Program-made: the position numbers and the translations under genes | Assembly: GCF_019352175.1 (NCBI RefSeq) | Contig: NZ_JACBYI010000022.1 | Span: forward strand, 1 to 64,000 | Reading direction: 5' to 3' | Length of the DNA: 64,000 nt | From: Paenibacillus sp. S150 | Lineage (GTDB): Bacteria; Bacillota; Bacilli; Paenibacillales; Paenibacillaceae | Notes under the pieces: generated by a model | Told to the model about the DNA's origin: nothing | Database searches by the model: none | The model's input: only the letters and a program-made list of their open reading frames with translations | In this document: positions 8,119-15,654 of the stretch, in pieces | Layout of the letters: each line of letters opens with the position of its first letter | How positions within the stretch are numbered: position 1 is the stretch's first letter

Positions 8119-8484
8119 ATGCAGTCCATATACGATCGAATTGAATACCTGATTAAGCAGAAGGGGCTTACCAAGAAATCATTCTGCAAACAGCTGAATA
8201 TCAGTACGGGCAATCTGGGAGATTGGAAGAGAGGCAAGTCAACGCCCGGGACGCATAAGCTGATTGAGATCGGAGCGTTTTTTCATGTGAGTCTGGATTG
8301 GCTGATCCTGGGCAAAAAAACACCTGAAATGGTGCGCGAAGGCCCGGAGGATTATTTATTTGGCCCAATGGGGCAATTGAATTGCCAAAGTGATGAATTG
8401 CTGGCTGAAGAGCAGAATTTCATTAAGGAATATATCGCCTTTACCCAATACCGCAAGCAAAAGAAAACGGAAGAAAATTCATGA
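8119..8484 (+). CDS. XRE-family transcriptional regulator, copy 2
   Basis: 121 residues, nearly identical to the protein at 7578-7943, with the same Cro/CI-type helix-turn-helix and HVSLDWLILGKK motif. The leader GGAGGGCGGTTGG is conserved, but one extra C precedes ATG 8119. An upstream in-frame ATG at 8101 exists here and not in copy 1, so the shared start at 8119 is preferred. It is followed by an intact tRNA-Leu. With both copies intact, the duplication looks recent. The function of the regulator is unknown. Confidence 0.85.
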   Translation: MQSIYDRIEYLIKQKGLTKKSFCKQLNISTGNLGDWKRGKSTPGTHKLIEIGAFFHVSLDWLILGKKTPEMVREGPEDYLFGPMGQLNCQSDELLAEEQNFIKEYIAFTQYRKQKKTEENS

Positions 8485-8494
8485 TCGGGGCACC

Positions 8495-8523
8495 TTTACT
8501 TTTGGTGAAAACCGATTTATAAT
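8495..8523 (+). promoter_or_regulatory. Promoter of second tRNA-Leu
   Basis: TTTACT (8495-8500), 17 bases, TATAAT (8518-8523), 45 bases before the tRNA. The equivalent in the first duplication copy has decayed to TATAAC. Confidence 0.7.
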
Positions 8524-8567
8524 ATTGAATGTTGGCCTCAAACAATGCTTCAAAGGTTTCACACCGC

Positions 8568-8650
8568 GCGGTAGTGGTGGAATGGCAGACACGCTATCTT
8601 GAGGGGGTAGTGGGTGTATACCCGTGGAGGTTCGAGTCCTCTCTACCGCA
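8568..8650 (+). tRNA. tRNA-Leu (anticodon GAG), second copy
   Basis: 83 nt, sequence identical to the tRNA-Leu at 7022-7104, with intact cloverleaf, anticodon GAG and no encoded CCA. It is the tRNA of the second 541-bp duplication unit. Confidence 0.96.
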
Positions 8651-8668
8651 TAAACTAAACAACGCAGC

Positions 8669-8696
8669 AAAGCCCTTCGCGAGAAGGGCTTTTTAT
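8669..8696 (+). terminator. Terminator of tRNA-Leu
   Basis: AAAGCCCTTC, loop GCGA, GAAGGGCTTTTTAT. Confidence 0.9.
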
Positions 8697-8730
8697 ATTT
8701 GGTGCAGCGGGTGCGCACATTCATGTGCCT

Positions 8731-8783
8731 AAAACAAAGAGGCTCTTCGCATATGGCATTTGCCGTACTTAAGGAGTCTCTTT
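8731..8783 (-). terminator. Probable terminator of gpx
   Basis: Read on the minus strand, AAAGAGACTC and GAGCCTCTTT form a stem with one mismatch, followed by GTTTT. It lies 20 bases after the gpx stop. Confidence 0.6.
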
Positions 8784-8802
8784 GGTGATGCTGTATTATT
8801 TT

Positions 8803-9285
8803 TTATTTCTCAAGCAGCTTGGCAATATCGGCTTCAATCTGATCCGGTGTCGTCTTAGGGGCAAAACGCTTCAGCACACGGCCTTCCTGGTCAACCAGGA
8901 ACTTGGTGAAGTTCCATTTGACGCTCTTGGACCCCAGCACGCCCGGGGCTTCCTTGGAAAGGTATTTGAACAACGGATGCGCTTCGTCGCCCTTCACATC
9001 AATCTTCTCGTACATCGGAAAGGTTACCCCGTAATTAATCTCACAGAACTCCGCGATGTCTTCACTTTCTCCGGGCTCCTGGCCGGCGAATTGATTGCTT
9101 GGAAAGCCAAGCACTTCAAAACCGCGGTCCTTGAATTTATCATACACTTCCTGGAGACCCTTATACTGAGGAGTAAAACCGCACTTGCTGGCTGTATTCA
9201 CGACGAGCAGCACTTTGCCTTTGTACTTGGACAGCGATTCTTCCTGACCGCGCAGCGTGTTGGCTTCAAAATCATAAATGCTCAT
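8803..9285 (-). CDS. gpx: Glutathione peroxidase-family thiol peroxidase
   Basis: 160 residues, the normal length of the non-selenium GPx family (BsaA/YkvO type in Firmicutes). These enzymes reduce hydroperoxides using a cysteine and usually take electrons from thioredoxin. The catalytic residues are visible: Cys35 in NTASKCGFTPQ, Gln65 in FPSNQF, and Trp124-Asn125 in KWNFTKFLV. A second cysteine, Cys81, could serve in resolution. The start is ATG at 9285, preceded by GGGAGGT. It is divergent from ohr, another peroxide-defence gene. An OhrR-like box overlaps its promoter, which suggests shared redox control. Confidence 0.93.
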   Translation of the reverse strand: MSIYDFEANTLRGQEESLSKYKGKVLLVVNTASKCGFTPQYKGLQEVYDKFKDRGFEVLGFPSNQFAGQEPGESEDIAEFCEINYGVTFPMYEKIDVKGDEAHPLFKYLSKEAPGVLGSKSVKWNFTKFLVDQEGRVLKRFAPKTTPDQIEADIAKLLEK

Positions 9286-9313
9286 GAAAAATACCTCCCG
9301 AATATTAATTTAT

Positions 9314-9350
9314 CACAATTTAATTTTACACCATTCATCGTAAGAAGCAA
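9314..9350 (-). promoter_or_regulatory. gpx promoter overlapped by OhrR-like operator
   Basis: On the minus strand TTGCTT (9345-9350) and TAAAAT (9323-9328) are 16 bases apart. The sequence 9314-9328 (CACAATTTAATTTTA) matches the known OhrR operator pattern TACAATT-N-AATTGTA at about 13 of 15 positions and covers the -10 box. Binding is inferred. Confidence 0.5.
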
Positions 9351-9458
9351 GCCTCAAGATTGTGACAACACAGCAAGAACGTTTCAAATTGCGCCTGTTG
9401 TTTAAGTTAACAGTAGACGCAAGTAAAAATTTGGATTGAAAAAGGAGAGAAATCGACA

Positions 9459-9893
9459 ATGACAGCAGTGAAAATGAAGGCCTTGTATACCGCTTCAGCT
9501 ACAGTCCGCGGGGGACGTGAAGGTTCAGTGGAATCTTCAGACGGTGTCCTGAAGCATGATTTGAAAATGCCTAAGGAGCTTGGCGGCCCGGGAGGCATGG
9601 GAACAAATCCGGAGCAGCTGTTCGCGGCAGGCTACGGGGCGTGTTATGAGAGTGCACTGGCGAATATCGCCCGTAAAGAGGGCGTGAAGCTTCAGGATGT
9701 AGCAGTTACTTCCAATGTGCTTATCGGCAAAGATGAAAGCGACGGAGGCTTCAAGCTGGCGGTAAGACTGGATGTAAGCCTGCCTGGCATCGAGCGGGCA
9801 AAGGCGGAGGATCTGGCAAAAAAAGCGCATGAGTTCTGTCCTTACTCCAAAGCGACCCGGGGCAATATTGAGGTTGAGCTGAACGTTTTGTAA
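9459..9893 (+). CDS. ohr: Organic hydroperoxide resistance protein Ohr
   Basis: 144 residues of the Ohr/OsmC family, which detoxify organic and lipid hydroperoxides with a cysteine pair reduced by lipoyl proteins. The reactive Cys62 sits in AGYGACYESAL and the second Cys127 in HEFCPYSKATRGN, both in the canonical context, with Glu52 in NPEQLF. ATG 9459 follows AAAGGAGAG. It is divergent from gpx with a 173-base gap and ends in its own terminator. No ohrR gene is seen next to it in this window. The presence of a lipoate ligase at 63.3 kb fits the lipoyl requirement but is not linked to it. Confidence 0.95.
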   Translation: MTAVKMKALYTASATVRGGREGSVESSDGVLKHDLKMPKELGGPGGMGTNPEQLFAAGYGACYESALANIARKEGVKLQDVAVTSNVLIGKDESDGGFKLAVRLDVSLPGIERAKAEDLAKKAHEFCPYSKATRGNIEVELNVL

Positions 9894-9925
9894 GGAGCGG
9901 AATAAATGACGGATAGACATAGTTT

Positions 9926-9966
9926 AAAAAAACCGGAGGTTGGTGTTTGGCCAGTTCCGGTTTTTT
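9926..9966 (+). terminator. Terminator of ohr
   Basis: AAAAAAACCGGA (9926-9937) pairs with TCCGGTTTTTT (9956-9966). Confidence 0.9.
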
Positions 9967-10080
9967 GCTGTTTGTCTCCAAACCAAAGGGCTACGAATGG
10001 CGATTCCCGGAAATAATGTCTAAATGGAGCCGGAAAAATGGGACTAAGCCATAAATAGCAGGCAGGAGAGTCTGCTTTGG

Positions 10081-10109
10081 TTGACATCACCCCCAAAATT
10101 CTTTAATAT
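10081..10109 (+). promoter_or_regulatory. Sigma-A promoter
   Basis: Perfect TTGACA (10081-10086), 17 bases, TAATAT (10104-10109), about 60 bases before the small gene at 10170. Confidence 0.75.
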
Positions 10110-10169
10110 GTCTAAGTATCTGTTAATGTCGCGCGTGCTATTAACTACCAAAAATTTAAATAATGGGTG

Positions 10170-10454
10170 ATGAAGATGTCTTACAGACCGAGTATTACGA
10201 ATGTGACCAAAGCCAGCAGCAACGATAAGGAAGGATTGTACGAGTTCATTATCAAGCTTGCTGACGGAACGGAGTGCCGCGCGTTCTACAATCGGTTTCC
10301 GGAATGGAAAATGACGAACATCAGCCGCCTGCTTAAGACGCCATGTCCGGTCTGCCGCAAAGACTTCATCTGTAAGTGCATGGAAGCCTTCACCGCTGAT
10401 TTCGAAGGGCAAATGGCCGCAAACGAATGGATCGACAAGGCCGTTGCCGAATAA
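10170..10454 (+). CDS. Small conserved hypothetical protein with Cys motif
   Basis: 94 residues counted from ATG 10170; an ATG at 10176 is an equally possible start, since the ribosome site (GGGTG) is weak. I do not recognise a named family. The C-terminal half has a cysteine cluster, CPVCRKDFICKCMEAF, with CxxC and CxC spacing like a metal-binding or redox site. The N-terminal half looks like a small beta domain (YEFIIKLADGTECRAFYNRF). A strong promoter precedes it and a strong terminator follows, so it is a single-gene unit and very probably expressed. Confidence 0.75.
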   Translation: MKMSYRPSITNVTKASSNDKEGLYEFIIKLADGTECRAFYNRFPEWKMTNISRLLKTPCPVCRKDFICKCMEAFTADFEGQMAANEWIDKAVAE

Positions 10455-10477
10455 GGAACGGACGGACAAGATGTACG

Positions 10478-10512
10478 CGCGGGAGCTGTTCCCGCGTTTT
10501 TTTGTTTTTTTT
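10478..10512 (+). terminator. Rho-independent terminator
   Basis: CGCGGGA, loop GCTGT, TCCCGCG, followed by a long T-run. Confidence 0.92.
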
Positions 10513-10560
10513 CGGGACGCTGCCTGGTATATAATGTGCTGACAGGAAGGAGGAGGGCGC

Positions 10561-10983
10561 ATGGAGAAAGAGCAAGCCGCGGCCATGGAAGGCAGGGCTG
10601 TTGTGCTGATTGACGGGGTCTGCCATCTGTGTCAGGGGCTGGTCCGCTTCATTATCCCGCGTGATCCCAAGGGAAAGCTTCTGTTTGCCCCGTTGCAGAG
10701 TGAGATTTCCCGCGAGCTGATGCATGAGCAGGGACTCCTGGCCGGGCAATTGGGCACGGTAGTCCTCCTTGAAGACGGCGTCTGCTATACGGAGTCGGCT
10801 GCAGTGCTGCGGATAGCCCGCAGGCTGCGTTTTCCGTGGCCGGCTGCGTATTTGTTCATTGCTGTCCCCCCGCCCCTGCGCAATGCGCTGTACAGGCTTG
10901 TAGCCAGGAACCGTTACCGCTGGTTCGGCAGGGACGAGCAGTGCATGGTTCCGACGCCAGAGATCCGGCAGCGGTTTCTGTGA
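10561..10983 (+). CDS. DCC-family thiol-disulfide oxidoreductase-like protein (DUF393)
   Basis: 140 residues. The N-terminal motif LIDGVCHLCQGLVRFI contains the D-G-V-C-x-x-C signature that defines the DCC family (YuxK in Bacillus), a thioredoxin-like fold. The RDPKGKLLFAPLQS segment and the C-terminal YRLVARNRYRWFGR are also family-typical. ATG 10561 follows GGAAGGAGGAGGG. The biochemical role of this family is not firmly established. The gene stands alone. Confidence 0.88.
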   Translation: MEKEQAAAMEGRAVVLIDGVCHLCQGLVRFIIPRDPKGKLLFAPLQSEISRELMHEQGLLAGQLGTVVLLEDGVCYTESAAVLRIARRLRFPWPAAYLFIAVPPPLRNALYRLVARNRYRWFGRDEQCMVPTPEIRQRFL

Positions 10984-11140
10984 GGCGTGACGCTAGTGCA
11001 GCGTCAAAAGTTCCTCCCCTATGCCCCCAAGGGGCTAAAACAAAGCAAACTGCCCGCACAGCAGAGGTACAAGCTCTTCCAACGTTCCTGGAAAAGGAGC
11101 TGTTTTCGCTTGGACTTTGTGGTATTTTTCAAAAAAGGTA

Positions 11141-11169
11141 TTGCTGCGCCCTTATATATATGCTACTAT
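11141..11169 (+). promoter_or_regulatory. Candidate promoter of Flp/Tad locus 1
   Basis: TTGCTG (11141-11146), 17 bases, TACTAT (11164-11169). Transcription would start near 11176, just before the hairpin at 11197, so the hairpin would lie in the leader. Bases 10984-11140 show no convincing gene. Confidence 0.5.
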
Positions 11170-11196
11170 AGCTGTAAATTATAGGAATAGTAACGG

Positions 11197-11245
11197 AAGC
11201 ACCGTTCAATGACCGTATCCCACGGTTATTGGCGGTGCTTTTTTG
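11197..11245 (+). terminator. Leader hairpin with T-run (terminator or attenuator)
   Basis: AAGCACCG (11197-11204) pairs with CGGTGCTT (11233-11240), with an inner stem ACCGT/ACGGT, followed by TTTTTG. It sits between the likely promoter and the first tad gene at 11276, so it could act as an attenuator. It could also simply terminate an upstream transcript. Confidence 0.75.
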
Positions 11246-11275
11246 CTGTCTTTATGCAGAAAGGAGAGTGGGTTC

Positions 11276-12448
11276 ATGGCGGCAAGAATTGTGCTCGCAG
11301 TGCGGGAGAGCCAGTACATTGAGCCGTTGCTGCATTATATCCACCACAGCGAGTATGGGGGAATGCTGCGGGTCAGTGCCTTCAGCAGGCCGGATACCTT
11401 TATGGAATTTATGAAGGGAGATGAGGTGCCGGATGCTGTTGTGGGAGATCCCTCTTTTATAGAGGCCTGGCTGGTGGAAGGGAGGAGCATGGTTCCGTGG
11501 GCGGTTCTCAGTGACGACGGGGATATCAGCGGCAAGCCTGATGGAAATCTAGCGGGCGGTCAGGTTATTGCCAAATATCAGTCGCTGCCTTCCCTCCTGG
11601 AATCCATACTCCGGCTGTGCGATGTGAGGCGGGGCAGAATTGCATCCGTTCCCAGGGAAGAGACACTGCTGCTGGGGGTAGTCTCAGCCAGCGGCGGCAG
11701 CGGCAAAACCACACTTGCGCTCAATATGGCGAAGCAGCTTGGAGGGCTGGGGCTAACCGTGTTTTATCTGAATCTGGAGAGTGTGGACAGCAGCGGCTTG
11801 TTCCTGCGCATGCCGGATGGAAATACTCCCGGTCTGGAGCATCTGCTGTATGAACTGAAGGCGGACCGTGGTGAGGGGGAGAATACGAAGACAGAAATGC
11901 TGGAGCTTGAAAGGTATGTAATCAGGCATGACAGTCTGCGGAGCGAAGCCTTCAGGCCTGTAGAGAATCTGAAGGAAAAGCTGCAGATGACGCTTGCGGA
12001 TACGCTGGATGTGCTGGAGCAGCTGTCCGGGTCGGGACGCTATGATGTTGTCATTGTAGATACCGGAAGCTTTGAGCAGGAACAAACCCAGGCGGTTTTG
12101 CGCAGGTGCAGCCTTCTGCTCTGGGTGCTGACGAATGATAAGACCAGCCTGCACAAGACCGCAAAATGGCTGGGACACTGCAGTAATCCGCACTCCGGCA
12201 TGCAACGGGAGATACCGGACAAAAGCAGGTTTGTGATTAATTTTGCAGCCGATGACAATGGTGCCGGTCTTCTCCCGGAAGAGATCAGAATGGATGCGCT
12301 GCTTCCCTATATCTCTTCCTGGGCAATGCAGCAGCATGGGGAGCTGTACCTGAATTCCCCGCAATTCATAGCCGGAGTGCAGCAGCTCTGCTCGGAAATC
12401 ATCGAGCCGGCACTGCCGCATGTCTTCACCGGGAATGCATATGGATGA
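11276..12448 (+). CDS. CpaE-like MinD/ParA-family ATPase of Tad locus 1
   Basis: 390 residues. CpaE/TadZ proteins localise the Tad pilus machine; they combine a receiver-like N-terminal domain with a MinD-type ATPase. Here residues 1-110 form a receiver-like part and the ATPase starts at about residue 130 with LGVVSASGGSGKTTLALNMA, where the usual first lysine of the deviant Walker A is serine but the GKTT core is intact. RYDVVIVDTGSFEQEQ is the Walker B region. ATG 11276 follows AAAGGAGAG; the open frame further upstream lies in the leader hairpin. The 3' end overlaps cpaF. Confidence 0.82.
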   Translation: MAARIVLAVRESQYIEPLLHYIHHSEYGGMLRVSAFSRPDTFMEFMKGDEVPDAVVGDPSFIEAWLVEGRSMVPWAVLSDDGDISGKPDGNLAGGQVIAKYQSLPSLLESILRLCDVRRGRIASVPREETLLLGVVSASGGSGKTTLALNMAKQLGGLGLTVFYLNLESVDSSGLFLRMPDGNTPGLEHLLYELKADRGEGENTKTEMLELERYVIRHDSLRSEAFRPVENLKEKLQMTLADTLDVLEQLSGSGRYDVVIVDTGSFEQEQTQAVLRRCSLLLWVLTNDKTSLHKTAKWLGHCSNPHSGMQREIPDKSRFVINFAADDNGAGLLPEEIRMDALLPYISSWAMQQHGELYLNSPQFIAGVQQLCSEIIEPALPHVFTGNAYG

Positions 12449-13697
12449 AGAAATGTTCAGGTCGCTGCGCAGTGATATCCGCTCCGGGCTTGATCTGACC
12501 TCTGCTGTAGGCAACCGTGAGCTGACGGAATTTATAGAAAGGACGGTTCTAGCCCGTGACAGCCTGCGGCATCTGACGGCTCAGGAGAAGCATACCCTGG
12601 TCAAGAAGCTGTTCGACTCCTTCCGGGGGCTGGATGTGCTGCAGCCGCTGGTGGATAATCCGGCCATTACCGAGATTATGATTAACAGCCACAATGAAAT
12701 TTTCATCGAGGAGGACGGTCAGATCCGCCGCCTGCCGCTGGCCTTTGAGTCCAGGGGCAGGCTGGAGGATATTATCCAGTCGGTGGTATCCGGTGTGAAC
12801 CGGGTGGTCAATGATTCCTCGCCCATTGTGGATGCGCGGCTGAAGGACGGTTCCCGGGTCAATATCGTGCTGCCGCCGGTTGCGCTGAAGGGTCCGGCAA
12901 TGACAATCCGCAAGTTTCCCGAGACACCGCTGACGATGGGCGACCTGATCCGCCGCGAGGCATTAAGTGCGGAAGCGGCGGAGCTGCTGCAGACGCTGGT
13001 GATGGCTAAATACAATATTTTTATCAGCGGCGGCACCGGTTCGGGCAAGACCACCTTTCTGAATGCTTTGTCGCAATTCATCCCGCCTCAGGAGCGTGTC
13101 ATTACTGTCGAGGATTCTGCCGAGCTGCAAATCGTCACCGTGCCCAATCTCGTCTCGCTGGAGACGAGAAATGCCAATACGGAGGGGCGCGGCGAGATCA
13201 CCATCCGCGACCTGATCCGCTCCTCGCTGCGGATGCGCCCGAACCGCATTGTGGTCGGTGAGGTTCGGGGTGCGGAATGTCTTGATATGCTGCAGGCGAT
13301 GAACACAGGACACGATGGGTCACTTAGCACGGGGCACTCAAACAGTGCGCGGGATATGGTCAGCCGCCTGGAAACGATGGTGCTGAGTGCTGCCGATCTG
13401 CCGGTGGCGGTCGTCCGGCAGCAGATCGGCTCGGCGATAGATATCTTCGTGCATCTGTCGCGGCTGCGGGACCGCTCGCGGCGGGTGACGGAAATCTGTG
13501 AGGTTACCGGCGTTCAGGAGGGGGAGGTGGTGCTGAATCCGCTGTATGAATTCCGGGAAACGGGTGAGCTGGCCGGGCGGGTGCAGGGGGGGCTGTTCCC
13601 CAGCGGGAGCCCTCTGCTGCATACCGGCAAGCTCAGGATGGCCGGGGGCCTATCCTCCTTCGTTACCGGTGCCCAGAAGAAGGAGGAAATGCAGTGA
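12420..13697 (+). CDS. cpaF: CpaF/TadA secretion ATPase of Tad locus 1
   Basis: 425 residues, hexameric ATPase that powers Tad/Flp pilus assembly. It shows Walker A ISGGTGSGKTTFLNAL near residues 203-218, the Asp box TVEDSAELQ, Walker B RIVVGEVRGAECLDML near 275, and the His box GHDGSLSTGHSNS, all canonical. The start is uncertain: ATG 12420 lies 29 bases inside cpaE, while ATG 12435 and 12441 are alternatives with a weak GGGA before them. Either way it is coupled to cpaE. This is the best-conserved gene of the locus. Confidence 0.94.
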   Translation: MSSPGMHMDEEMFRSLRSDIRSGLDLTSAVGNRELTEFIERTVLARDSLRHLTAQEKHTLVKKLFDSFRGLDVLQPLVDNPAITEIMINSHNEIFIEEDGQIRRLPLAFESRGRLEDIIQSVVSGVNRVVNDSSPIVDARLKDGSRVNIVLPPVALKGPAMTIRKFPETPLTMGDLIRREALSAEAAELLQTLVMAKYNIFISGGTGSGKTTFLNALSQFIPPQERVITVEDSAELQIVTVPNLVSLETRNANTEGRGEITIRDLIRSSLRMRPNRIVVGEVRGAECLDMLQAMNTGHDGSLSTGHSNSARDMVSRLETMVLSAADLPVAVVRQQIGSAIDIFVHLSRLRDRSRRVTEICEVTGVQEGEVVLNPLYEFRETGELAGRVQGGLFPSGSPLLHTGKLRMAGGLSSFVTGAQKKEEMQ

Positions 13698-14563
13698 TTT
13701 CTATTCACAAGAAGCCGCCCCATCTGGGGAATGGCGGCAGACGTAGGTTTGTACTGACAAGCAGGCCGCTGTCGGGTGCTCAAGCGCCCAAGCCTAAGGA
13801 TATTCCCGGAACTCAGGCACCGCTGCCGGACTATACCGTGTACGCATTAACTTCTCCGCAAAAGGTCCTGGCTTTGCTGGCAGGCGGGGGGCTGCTCTGG
13901 GCGGTCGGGTATCTCTTTTACCACAACGTGCTGCTGTCTCTGCTGCTGGTGCCGGGTGGTGCTTATGCGCCGCGAATGCTGCGGGATTATTTGCTCCAGC
14001 GCCGCCGCGCTGCACTCAACCTGCAGTTCAAGCAGACATTGTTCTCGCTCTCATCGTCTCTGTCGGCAGGACGTTCGGTCGAGAATGCTTTTCGCGAAGC
14101 GGTGCAGGATTTGCTTATGCTCGACCCGGAGGGAGGCAGCGATATGATCTCTGAACTGAATATTATCTGTGCACGCATGGAGTATGGACAGCCGGTAGAA
14201 GAAGCGCTGAATGATTTCAGCAAGCGGGCGGGCATGGAGGAGGTGGAGCGGTTCGCGGACGTATTCTCGGTCTGCAAGCGGACAGGAGGCGATCTTGTGG
14301 AGATCGTGAGGCACACTTCAAGCATCATCGGAGAGAAGCTGGATATTCAGCAGGATATCGCTGTCAGCATCGCCCAGAAGAAGTTTGAGGCCAAGGCTTT
14401 GCTGGCCTCGCCGCTCTTTATGGTGCTGTTCATGAGTCTGACAGCGGGAGATTACATGCAGCCTATGTATACGGGTGCGGGGATAGCGATCTCCACACTT
14501 GCCCTAGGTGCGCTGTTTCTCTGTTATCTGTGGACTTCCAAAATCATGAATATTCCACTGTAA
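13694..14563 (+). CDS. TadB-like type II secretion F-domain membrane protein
   Basis: 289 residues. GTG 13694 overlaps the cpaF stop and follows AGAAGGAGG. After a basic Pro-rich N-terminus there are membrane helices (ALLAGGGLLWAVGYLFY onwards), then the cytoplasmic T2SS F domain (SLSSSLSAGRSVENAFREA to ADVFSVCKRTGGDLVEIV) and two C-terminal helices. TadB and TadC form the inner-membrane platform on which the CpaF ATPase acts. Assignment to TadB rather than TadC follows from gene order. Confidence 0.85.
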   Translation: MISIHKKPPHLGNGGRRRFVLTSRPLSGAQAPKPKDIPGTQAPLPDYTVYALTSPQKVLALLAGGGLLWAVGYLFYHNVLLSLLLVPGGAYAPRMLRDYLLQRRRAALNLQFKQTLFSLSSSLSAGRSVENAFREAVQDLLMLDPEGGSDMISELNIICARMEYGQPVEEALNDFSKRAGMEEVERFADVFSVCKRTGGDLVEIVRHTSSIIGEKLDIQQDIAVSIAQKKFEAKALLASPLFMVLFMSLTAGDYMQPMYTGAGIAISTLALGALFLCYLWTSKIMNIPL

Positions 14564-14577
14564 AGGAGGTGAACTGA

Positions 14578-15450
14578 ATGACCCGGGTAGGCGGTGCCAT
14601 GGGGCTGCTGCTGCTGCTGGGCTGGGTGTTTCTCCGCCTGAAATGCGGCAGCCGCTACGCCGGCCTGCGTGCACTTCCTATGGAGGGGCTGCGCCTGCGG
14701 GGGCTTAGCGGGCCGTTCCTGTGGCTGATTGAGAAATGGAGGCTCGGAAGCCGTATTCCTTCCGTCATGTTCCGGATTCAGCGCTCGCTGCAGCGGATAT
14801 ACGGAACCCGCTACAGTGCGGAGCGGACACTGCTCTTCATGGGAGAGATGATCAGCTACAGCTGGCTGTTTCTGATGGCTGGAAGCACGCTGGCGCTGTT
14901 CAGCGGAGACAAGGCTGGAATCGTGCTTGGGGCCGTGCTGGCAGTGCTGCTCCCCATTGCCCTGGTCAGTGACCTGCATAAAAAGGTGCGGCAGCGGGAG
15001 CAGAATATCAGCTTCGAGCTGCCGGAGCTGCTGAACAGTATTGTCCTGCTGGTAGGCGCAGGTGAGACGGTGCAGCGGGCGATCATCCGCTGTGTGGACA
15101 GCCGCAAGGGAGGTACGTCGCACCCGCTCTATAAGGAACTGCACCAAATGATTGCGGAGTGGGACAGCGGCTTTTCGTTTCAGCAGGCTTTTGAAAATTT
15201 CAGCAAACGCTGTGCAGTACAGGAGGTTTCGCTGTTCACGACTACGGTGCTGCTTAATTACCGCAGAGGCGGAGCGGATTTTGTCCTGTCTCTGCGTGAC
15301 CTCTCGCGGATGCTCTGGGAGAAGCGGAAGGCCATCAGCCGGACGCGCGGGGAGCAGGCTTCCTCGAAGCTGGTTTTTCCAATGGCGGTTATCTTTTTAA
15401 TTGTCATTGTGCTGGTGGGAACACCGGCGTTCATGATGCTCAAAATGTGA
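14578..15450 (+). CDS. TadC-like type II secretion F-domain membrane protein
   Basis: 290 residues, the second platform protein of Tad locus 1. Hydrophobic segments lie at the N-terminus (MGLLLLLGWVFLRL), near residues 90-130 and at the C-terminus (MAVIFLIVIVLVGTPAFMML). The F domain includes LPELLNSIVLLVGAGETVQR and RCAVQEVSLFTTTVLLNYRR. ATG 14578 follows AAAGGAGGTGA, 14 bases after tadB. Confidence 0.85.
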   Translation: MTRVGGAMGLLLLLGWVFLRLKCGSRYAGLRALPMEGLRLRGLSGPFLWLIEKWRLGSRIPSVMFRIQRSLQRIYGTRYSAERTLLFMGEMISYSWLFLMAGSTLALFSGDKAGIVLGAVLAVLLPIALVSDLHKKVRQREQNISFELPELLNSIVLLVGAGETVQRAIIRCVDSRKGGTSHPLYKELHQMIAEWDSGFSFQQAFENFSKRCAVQEVSLFTTTVLLNYRRGGADFVLSLRDLSRMLWEKRKAISRTRGEQASSKLVFPMAVIFLIVIVLVGTPAFMMLKM

Positions 15451-15462
15451 AGGAGGAAGCTG

Positions 15463-15654
15463 ATGATGAGTTCAATGATTGCTGAAGCCGCAAAGAGCTT
15501 TTGGAAGGACGAAGAGGGCTTGGGTACGCTGGAGATGATTATGATTATCGCTGTGCTGATTGCGGTAGTTTTGGTATTCCGTGAGGAGATTGTAAAGGTA
15601 GTCAAAGATTTAATCGCAACAGCCGGCGGGAAGAGCCAGGAAGTATTCGATTGA
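15463..15654 (+). CDS. Flp-family type IVb pilin
   Basis: 63 residues (62 if ATG 15466 is used), preceded by GGAGGAAG. It has the hallmarks of a type IVb prepilin: a short charged leader ending in KDEEG, predicted cleavage after Gly19, glutamate at +5 (LGTLE), and a hydrophobic helix MIMIIAVLIAVVLVF, followed by a short tail. It is probably the major pilus subunit, processed by the peptidase encoded at 19689. It sits between the platform genes and the TadE-like genes, the usual position. Confidence 0.9.
   Translation: MMSSMIAEAAKSFWKDEEGLGTLEMIMIIAVLIAVVLVFREEIVKVVKDLIATAGGKSQEVFD

Larger units (their letters stand above)
7535..8617 (+). repeat. Tandem duplication (541 bp) of an XRE gene plus tRNA-Leu
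   Basis: Bases 7535-8075 and 8076-8617 are near-identical head-to-tail copies at a constant offset of 541 (start codons 7578 and 8119, tRNA starts 8027 and 8568). Each copy begins TACG(C/T)AAATAAGTG and contains an XRE gene, a short intergenic segment and a tRNA-Leu. In the first copy the tRNA is cut off exactly where the second copy begins. Confidence 0.95.

Noticed and set aside
10987..11184. Small open frame before Tad locus 1
   Set aside because: No ribosome site, unlikely composition, and it runs through the likely promoter.
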